In this document: one piece after another, positions 59,668 through 64,000 of the stretch | How the letters are laid out: every line of letters starts with the position of its first letter | Position numbering within the stretch: position 1 is the stretch's first letter | DNA from: an uncultured Clostridia bacterium | GTDB taxonomy: Bacteria > Bacillota > Clostridia > Christensenellales > Borkfalkiaceae | Reading direction: 5' to 3' | Assembly: GCA_930989535.1 (NCBI GenBank) | Contig: CAKNLK010000005.1 | Location: 62,001 to 126,000 of the forward strand | DNA length: 64,000 nt | Notes under the pieces: model-generated | The model's database searches: none | What the model was told of the DNA's origin: nothing | The model's input: only the letters and a program-made list of their open reading frames with translations | Program-made: the position numbers and the translations under genes

Positions 59668-60402
59668 TTAAAAGGATTTTGCGCAGTACGTTTCCAAAAA
59701 GCGGTTGATGAAAGGAAAATCGGACGGGGTGATGAGGAGCAGAGCCTTTTCGCCCAAAACGCCGTTTTCGGTGACGATGACGGCATAGATGCCCTTGTGC
59801 GTTTCGAACGCCTCGAACACGTCGAACACCGTCGCTTCGCGGCTCACGACCAGGTATTTTTGCAGCATCTTGTCGTCGAGGACGTCGCCGCACAGCGTCG
59901 TTTTTAAGTAGTCCGTTACGTTTTCGCCCGCGGCGGCGCGCGCGGCTATCTGCTCGTACAGGCAGTAGCAATTGATGACGCCCGCCATTTTGCCGTGGTC
60001 GTAGACGAGCAGCGTCTTCTGCTTTTCCCGCGCGAACGTCTCCGCTGCCGCCAGCAGCGGTTTATCCGCGAACACGGACGCGAGCTTTTTGACTTTGAGC
60101 GCGTCGGTGATGCGGGGCGGATCGCAGATTTGCTTTTCGATGGATTCGATGGAATCCACCACCTCGTCGCACGGGTTGGCGATGAACAGCTCGCCGCCCG
60201 CCGTACTGTGCACGATTGCGTTGCGCAGCTTGCCGTAGTCGACCAGCTCGTTCTCGTAGCGGCGCACCGTGATGTTTAAATCGGTGCAGCGCTTGACGAG
60301 GTCGGTAAAATTCTGCGTCGGGCGGGCGCTGTACAAAATTTTCAGCCGGCTCTCGATATTGTTGTAGCTCTTTAAGAACCTGGCCGCGTTTCCGTTCTCC
60401 AT
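59668..60402 (-). CDS. HEPN-like domain fused to CBS-pair domain
   Basis: A 244 aa soluble protein. Residues 1-90 are helical and contain YGKLRNAIVHS, that is R60-x4-H65, the catalytic RxxxxH motif of HEPN-fold RNases and of DUF4145-like proteins. Residues about 95-244 show two CBS-like units (LASVFADKPLLAAAETFAREKQKTLLVYDHGKMAGVINCYCLYEQI and YLVVSREATVFDVFEAFETHKGIYAVIVTENGVLGEKALLLIT); CBS pairs bind adenine nucleotides. A nucleotide-regulated RNA-binding or RNA-cleaving protein is a plausible inference. It lies directly upstream of the candidate long RNA. Confidence 0.75.
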   Translation of the reverse strand: MENGNAARFLKSYNNIESRLKILYSARPTQNFTDLVKRCTDLNITVRRYENELVDYGKLRNAIVHSTAGGELFIANPCDEVVDSIESIEKQICDPPRITDALKVKKLASVFADKPLLAAAETFAREKQKTLLVYDHGKMAGVINCYCLYEQIAARAAAGENVTDYLKTTLCGDVLDDKMLQKYLVVSREATVFDVFEAFETHKGIYAVIVTENGVLGEKALLLITPSDFPFINRFLETYCAKSF

Positions 60403-60520
60403 CGGACTTTTCCCTCCTTATTTTCGGACAAAATTCCCCTTTACACCCGCATTATACCACACGAATAGGCGGCGCGCAATACCCGAGGCACAAAATATTG
60501 TAAATTTTTTTGCGGCCGCG

Positions 60521-60549
60521 TTGCAAACCGCCGCCGATTATGGTATAAT
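60521..60549 (+). promoter_or_regulatory. Promoter of the HNH gene (leaderless start)
   Basis: TTGCAA (60521-60526), 17 bp, TATAAT (60544-60549). The -10 ends 6 nt before the ATG at 60556 and there is no Shine-Dalgarno, so the message probably begins at or next to the start codon. Confidence 0.82.
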
Positions 60550-60555
60550 ATACGC

Positions 60556-61056
60556 ATGCAAAAACGGAAATATAAGCTGAATTTTCAGCTCGTACCGGAC
60601 GGGTGCTGGTACTCGAATCTGCGCAGCGCCCTGCCCAAAGAGGCGTGGGACAAACTGCGCCGCGCCGCCTATGCGCGGGCGGGCGGACGATGCTCGATTT
60701 GCGGCGCGGGCGGGCGGCTGGAAGCGCACGAGGTGTGGAGTTACGACGACGAAAAGCATATCCAGAAATTGGAGGACGTAATCGCCGTGTGCCGCGCCTG
60801 CCACGAGGTAATCCACATCGGCCGCACCGCGCTCATGGGGCGGGAAAGGGAGGCGCAGGAGCACTTTTGCAGGGTGAACGGCGCCACGCAGAGCGAATAC
60901 CACGCCGCCCTCGGCGAGGCCAACCGCGTCCACGCCGAGCGCAGCCGCCACGAATGGCTCGCCGATTTAAAAAAACTTCACGAAATTCTCGGCGAGCTGT
61001 CGCCTGCGAATTTCCGTGAATGCAGGGAGAAACCGCCGCACGGCGCAAACTCCTGA
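60556..61056 (+). CDS. HNH-type zinc protein (candidate endonuclease)
   Basis: A 166 aa protein. The HNH core spans residues 46-90: CSICGAGGRLEAHEVWSYDD, then VIAVCRACHEVIHIG, giving two CxxC zinc pairs, the first His at 58 and a late His at 83/87. Such proteins cut DNA or act as nucleases in mobile or stress contexts; none is nearby. The last 20-25 residues (HEILGELSPANFRECREK) are encoded by a hairpin of the intergenic repeat family, so the original C-terminus was probably shorter or has been replaced. The mRNA looks leaderless. Confidence 0.82.
   Translation: MQKRKYKLNFQLVPDGCWYSNLRSALPKEAWDKLRRAAYARAGGRCSICGAGGRLEAHEVWSYDDEKHIQKLEDVIAVCRACHEVIHIGRTALMGREREAQEHFCRVNGATQSEYHAALGEANRVHAERSRHEWLADLKKLHEILGELSPANFRECREKPPHGANS
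60978..61020 (+). repeat. End-hairpin fragment of the intergenic repeat family inside a coding region
   Basis: TTCACGAAATTCTCGGCGAG and its complement form a hairpin with inner loop GAGCTG, nearly the same as 23123-23162 and 35831-35872. It overlaps the 3' end of the HNH gene, in the orientation of that gene. Confidence 0.8.
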
Positions 61057-61099
61057 CGGCGGCAGAAAAACGGACATCTCCGGGAGGATATACTATACT

Positions 61100-61444
61100 A
61101 TGAAAAAAGTGAAGATAACCGTTCTGCGCAAGACGTTGCAGGAAGATTTGGCGAAAGAATACGGCACCGAGGGGCTGACGGCCTGCCCCATGCTGCGCGA
61201 AGGGCAGGTGTTCTACGCCGACTACGCCAAGCCCGAAGGGCTGTGCGACGAAGCGTGGAAAGCCATCTACCAGTACGTGTTCGCCCTCGCGCACGGGAGC
61301 GGAAAGGAGCTGTTTTACTACGGCGATTGGATACGTACCCCGGGCGTAGCCATCTGTTCGTGCAACGACGGGCTGCGCCCCGTCATATTCAAGCTGGAAG
61401 CGACGGACATCGACTCGGAAATCGACTACACGCCCGTGCAATAG
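61100..61444 (+). CDS. TIGR04076 family protein
   Basis: A 114 aa small protein: MKKVKITVLRKTLQEDLAKEYG, CPMLREGQVFYADYAKPEGLCDEAWKAIYQYVFALAHG, and a C-terminal GVAICSCNDGLRPVIFKLEA. This matches the TIGR04076 family of anaerobes (conserved Cys residues, function unknown). The GGGAGG site is 12 nt from the ATG, somewhat far. It is followed after 23 bp by a cation efflux gene. Confidence 0.85.
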   Translation: MKKVKITVLRKTLQEDLAKEYGTEGLTACPMLREGQVFYADYAKPEGLCDEAWKAIYQYVFALAHGSGKELFYYGDWIRTPGVAICSCNDGLRPVIFKLEATDIDSEIDYTPVQ

Positions 61445-61467
61445 CGCGCGGGCACAAAAATACGCAT

Positions 61468-62628
61468 ATGGTTACAAATTTTTTAATCAAAGAGGGCGAA
61501 AAACCCACCTCGCCCGCCGCCCGCGAGCGCGTGGGAAAATTTTCGGGCGCGCTGGGCATCGCGCTCAACACCCTGCTCGCCGCGGGGAAAATTGCCGTGG
61601 GCGCGCTGTTCGGCATGATTTCCGTGCTCGCCGACGGCATGAACAACCTGACCGACTGCGGGAGCAACGTCGTTTCCGTCATCGGCTTTAAGATGAGCGG
61701 CAAGCCCGCCGACAAGGAACACCCCTTCGGCCACCAGCGCGCCGAAACGATTTCCGCGCTCGTCATCGCGCTCATCGTGCTCGTGGTCGCCGTCGAACTG
61801 GCGGCGCAGTCGGTCGAAAAAATCATTTCGCCGACGGAGAGCGAATTTTCCTATTGGTTGGTGGCGGTGCTCGCCGTTTCGGTGGCGGTAAAGCTGTTCA
61901 TGTTTTTCCTGAACCGCAGCCTCGCCAAAGCAGTCGATTCGGAAGCGCTCAAGGCGACCGCCGCCGACAGCATTTCGGACGCGATCGCCACCGCCGCGGT
62001 GCTCCTTTCCCTGCTCATTTCGCAGTGGACGGAGTTTAACCTGGACGGGTATATGGGCGCGGCGGTGGCGGTGTTCATCGCCTTTACGGGCGGCAGCATT
62101 TTAAAGGAGACGGTATCGCGCCTCCTGGGCAAGGCGCCCGACGCGGACGTCGTGAAGAAAATCGGGCAAAAAATCCTCTCCTTCGAGGGGGTGCGCGGGC
62201 TGCACGACCTCACCGTGCACAGCTACGGGCAGAACAAGCTGTACGCGACGGCGCACGTGGAGGTGGATTCGCGCATGCCCATCATGGACGCGCACGATTT
62301 GGCGGACGCCATCGAAAAGGATTTTGCCGCCGACACCGACATCGCGCTGACCGTGCACATCGACCCGCTCGTGTTTGACGACCCGAAGGTGAACCGCTAC
62401 CGCGAGGAGGCGGAACGGATTGTCGGGAACATCGACGGGCGATTCAGGATGCACGATTTCCGCGTGGTGGGCGGCACCACGCACTCCAACCTGGTGTTCG
62501 ACGTGGCCGTCCCCTTCGACTGCGCCCTGAGCGAGGCGGAAATCCTCGCGCGCATCAAAGACGGCGTATCCCTTTTGGGAGAAAACCTCGACGCCGTCGT
62601 GACCGTCGAGCGGCAGAATCTGGAATGA
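61468..62628 (+). CDS. Cation diffusion facilitator transporter
   Basis: A 386 aa metal/proton antiporter with six membrane helices (residues 25-215) and a C-terminal cytoplasmic ZT-dimer region extended by a second domain. Metal-site motifs: DGMNNLTD (helix 2, Asp-x-x-x-x-x-x-Asp) and ADSISDAIA (helix 5). The loop motif KEHPFGHQRAE is characteristic of the CDF family. The ribosome site is weak; it may be translated with the TIGR04076 gene. Likely exports Zn, Fe or Mn; the ion is not determinable here. Confidence 0.92.
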   Translation: MVTNFLIKEGEKPTSPAARERVGKFSGALGIALNTLLAAGKIAVGALFGMISVLADGMNNLTDCGSNVVSVIGFKMSGKPADKEHPFGHQRAETISALVIALIVLVVAVELAAQSVEKIISPTESEFSYWLVAVLAVSVAVKLFMFFLNRSLAKAVDSEALKATAADSISDAIATAAVLLSLLISQWTEFNLDGYMGAAVAVFIAFTGGSILKETVSRLLGKAPDADVVKKIGQKILSFEGVRGLHDLTVHSYGQNKLYATAHVEVDSRMPIMDAHDLADAIEKDFAADTDIALTVHIDPLVFDDPKVNRYREEAERIVGNIDGRFRMHDFRVVGGTTHSNLVFDVAVPFDCALSEAEILARIKDGVSLLGENLDAVVTVERQNLE

Positions 62629-62736
62629 GCGGCACAATTCTTTTTCGCCGCAACCGGCGCGGCACTCCCCGTTTTCAGGCAAGCGCCGCGGCATTTTGAA
62701 AGGGCGAAGACAAGCGGCGGATTCGTACAAAACTTT

Positions 62737-62778
62737 GCGGGGCGCGGAAGCAAAATTGCTTCCGCGCCCCGCTTTTTT
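62737..62778 (+). terminator. Terminator of the efflux gene
   Basis: Perfect 17-bp stem (62737-62753 / 62756-62772), followed by TTTTTT on the plus strand. Confidence 0.93.
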
Positions 62779-62823
62779 CCTTCCGCGCGCAGATTTTTTG
62801 CATCCGCACAGGCGCCCGCGCCC

Positions 62824-63615
62824 CTATCGCGGCGGATTCTTCGCGAAGCGGTTCTTCCCCGCCGCGCCCGTGCGCGAAAGGAGCACCTTCAGCCGCTCTT
62901 CCGCGTTCCGTGCGGCGGAAAGCTCGCCGTCCAACACCTCGAAGGGGATTTTGTCCTTCCCCTCCGCATAGATATACTTCTGCGCCGCCGCCTCGCCCAG
63001 GGCAGAATCCTCCTGCCCCGCGCGCAGGCCGTGCGTACCCGCCTTGTCGAAAAATACGCCGCTCTTAATCATCCGCGCGGGATTGCCCGCCCAAACGGTG
63101 TTCGAGGGGATTTCCTTGCCCGCAACCACGGAATCCGAGCCGATAACGCAGCCCGAATACAGCTTTGCGCCCTTTAAGAGAACGACGCGCGCCGCCAGCC
63201 AGACGTGGTCGCCGATGAACACGCTCTTGCCGCGGTTGATGCGGCGCCCGGTCTCCGCGGAAAACAGCATGTGCGAATCGGTCGTGCGGACGGTGCACTG
63301 GCTGCCCAGCAGCGCGTCGTCGCCGATAACGATGTGCTTTGCCTCGCCGGCGTTCAATTCCAACCGGTTGGTCGTCCACGCGTTTTTTCCGATATAGACG
63401 GCCGAATCGCTGTACAGAACGGCGCAAAGGCGCAGCGGCGCACTGCTTTTCCGCACCGCGATGACGGAGTTATCCCCCTTCAACACGATGGAGGAATGTT
63501 CCAGCGCAACCCCCTCTTCGAAATACGCGATGTTGTTGCTGCCCGAAAACTGTATCTCCGAATCGATTAGCTTCGGGCTGCCGATAATTTCATTGTTTTG
63601 TCCGTCCGCTCCCAT
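62824..63615 (-). CDS. Left-handed beta-helix (hexapeptide) acyltransferase
   Basis: A 263 aa enzyme of the LpxA-like acyltransferase group. Hexapeptide repeats run from about 60 to 185 (for example IVIGDDALLGSQCTVRT, VFIGDHVWLAARVVLLKGA, SGCVIGSDSVVAGKEIPSNTVWAGNPARMI), the last being the typical C-terminal coil of O-acetyltransferases. The catalytic His is likely in DSHMLF. It directly follows a probable glycosyltransferase gene (11 bp gap, GGAGAG site), so it probably acetylates a surface glycan. Confidence 0.88.
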   Translation of the reverse strand: MGADGQNNEIIGSPKLIDSEIQFSGSNNIAYFEEGVALEHSSIVLKGDNSVIAVRKSSAPLRLCAVLYSDSAVYIGKNAWTTNRLELNAGEAKHIVIGDDALLGSQCTVRTTDSHMLFSAETGRRINRGKSVFIGDHVWLAARVVLLKGAKLYSGCVIGSDSVVAGKEIPSNTVWAGNPARMIKSGVFFDKAGTHGLRAGQEDSALGEAAAQKYIYAEGKDKIPFEVLDGELSAARNAEERLKVLLSRTGAAGKNRFAKNPPR

Positions 63616-63626
63616 TTTGCTCTCCG

Positions 63627-64000
63627 TTATTGTCCGCCCGCCTGCCTGCCGCAGAAAAAACGCCGCACCGTCGCTTTAAAACCGTTCCGCCTCCAATAAC
63701 GGTAGGCGTTCCGCACCTTGCGCGGCAGCCACGGGAGCGACTCCGCCGGCACGCGGCGCTCCTCCCGCTGTTCCCGCTCCGCCTCCGCGCGGGCGGCTTT
63801 GTCCTCGCTGAAAGGGTCGAACCGGTTGCGGAACAGCTCGAAATCGTATCGATAATAGTTCTTTATCCCCGCCCGAATCGCCGCAATCTTCTGCTCCTTG
63901 TATATGTCGTCGGAGTCGCGCAGTTTGGCGCAGTCCCCTTCGTACAGGGCGAGCTTTTGGCGGAACGCCTCCTCGCCCGCATATTCGCGCGTATAGATGA
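63627..64000 (-). CDS. C-terminal part of a probable glycosyltransferase (cut by window edge)
   Basis: The last 124 codons of a minus-strand gene whose start lies beyond the window. The visible end, LPRKVRNAYRYWRRNGFKATVRRFF, resembles the C-terminal segment of rhamnan/teichoic-type glycosyltransferases; the upstream part is charged and helical. It is immediately upstream of the acyltransferase gene, which suits a surface polysaccharide cluster. The family call rests only on this tail. Confidence 0.6.
   Translation of the reverse strand, partial: IYTREYAGEEAFRQKLALYEGDCAKLRDSDDIYKEQKIAAIRAGIKNYYRYDFELFRNRFDPFSEDKAARAEAEREQREERRVPAESLPWLPRKVRNAYRYWRRNGFKATVRRFFCGRQAGGQ

Noticed and set aside
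60538-60951. Minus-strand frame opposite the HNH gene
   Set aside because: The plus frame has two CxxC pairs and HNH residues and a promoter; the minus frame has none.

Overview
The window reads as one contiguous chromosomal piece of an anaerobic, endospore-forming, single-membrane Firmicute of the class Clostridia. Visible support: spore genes (sleB-ypeB, spoIIR, a SipL-type SPOCS+LysM protein next to veg and ispE), a FabK-type fatty acid operon, AdhE beside Rex, an anaerobic NrdG-type radical SAM activase, and many lipobox lipoproteins. Base composition is moderately GC-rich, with GC-rich third codon positions. An uncultured gut lineage (Christensenellales-like) is a guess from style only. 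No tRNA, rRNA, CRISPR array, transposase or prophage gene was seen.

Layout. 33-11748 (minus) is an eight-gene glycan-use operon: GDSL esterase, solute-binding lipoprotein, two sugar permeases, two paralogous GH99/WbsX-like lipoproteins, an alpha/beta esterase lipoprotein and an Ig-like surface protein. A divergent AraC regulator (12005-12814) faces it, and both promoters carry the same 9-bp motif. 12932-16182 holds a YitT-like membrane protein, a DUF4250 protein, a CPBP protease and a DegV protein. 16227-27706 (minus) is the type II fatty acid supercluster: secB-like, fabZ, fabH, acpP, fabK, fabD, fabG, fabF, accB, accC, accD, accA. 27898-32146 has small membrane proteins, an XRE regulator, an ABC exporter and a flavodoxin. 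32702-35716 holds germination and sporulation genes. 36211-43700 holds a DUF2156-GNAT fusion, a NAD(P)-binding oxidoreductase, an EndoQ-like PHP/UvrD helicase fusion, an Rrf2 regulator and the NrdG-type activase. 44145-49336 holds an APH-like kinase, adhE, rex and an XRE protein with a pentapeptide-repeat tail. 49912-54630 holds ispE, sipL-like, veg and a zinc-ribbon acidic protein. 54897-64000 holds a large lipoprotein, rplM-rpsI, a promoter-to-terminator stretch without convincing genes, a HEPN-CBS protein, an HNH protein, a TIGR04076 protein, a cation efflux protein, and a hexapeptide acyltransferase with the end of a probable glycosyltransferase.

The most unusual feature is a family of dispersed, hairpin-rich intergenic elements (seven large copies, one small fragment). 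They sit directly behind stop codons, and three of them fill the gaps inside the fatty acid operon up to the next ribosome binding site. Loops are conserved while stems differ between copies but remain self-complementary, and some copies are nested or contain an inverted module. I do not recognise this family. Second-rank leads are a transcription unit of about 670 nt without a convincing gene (about 59589 to 58915, minus) next to a HEPN-CBS protein, an EndoQ-helicase fusion, and two near-identical operators linking an Rrf2 regulator to an oxidoreductase gene.
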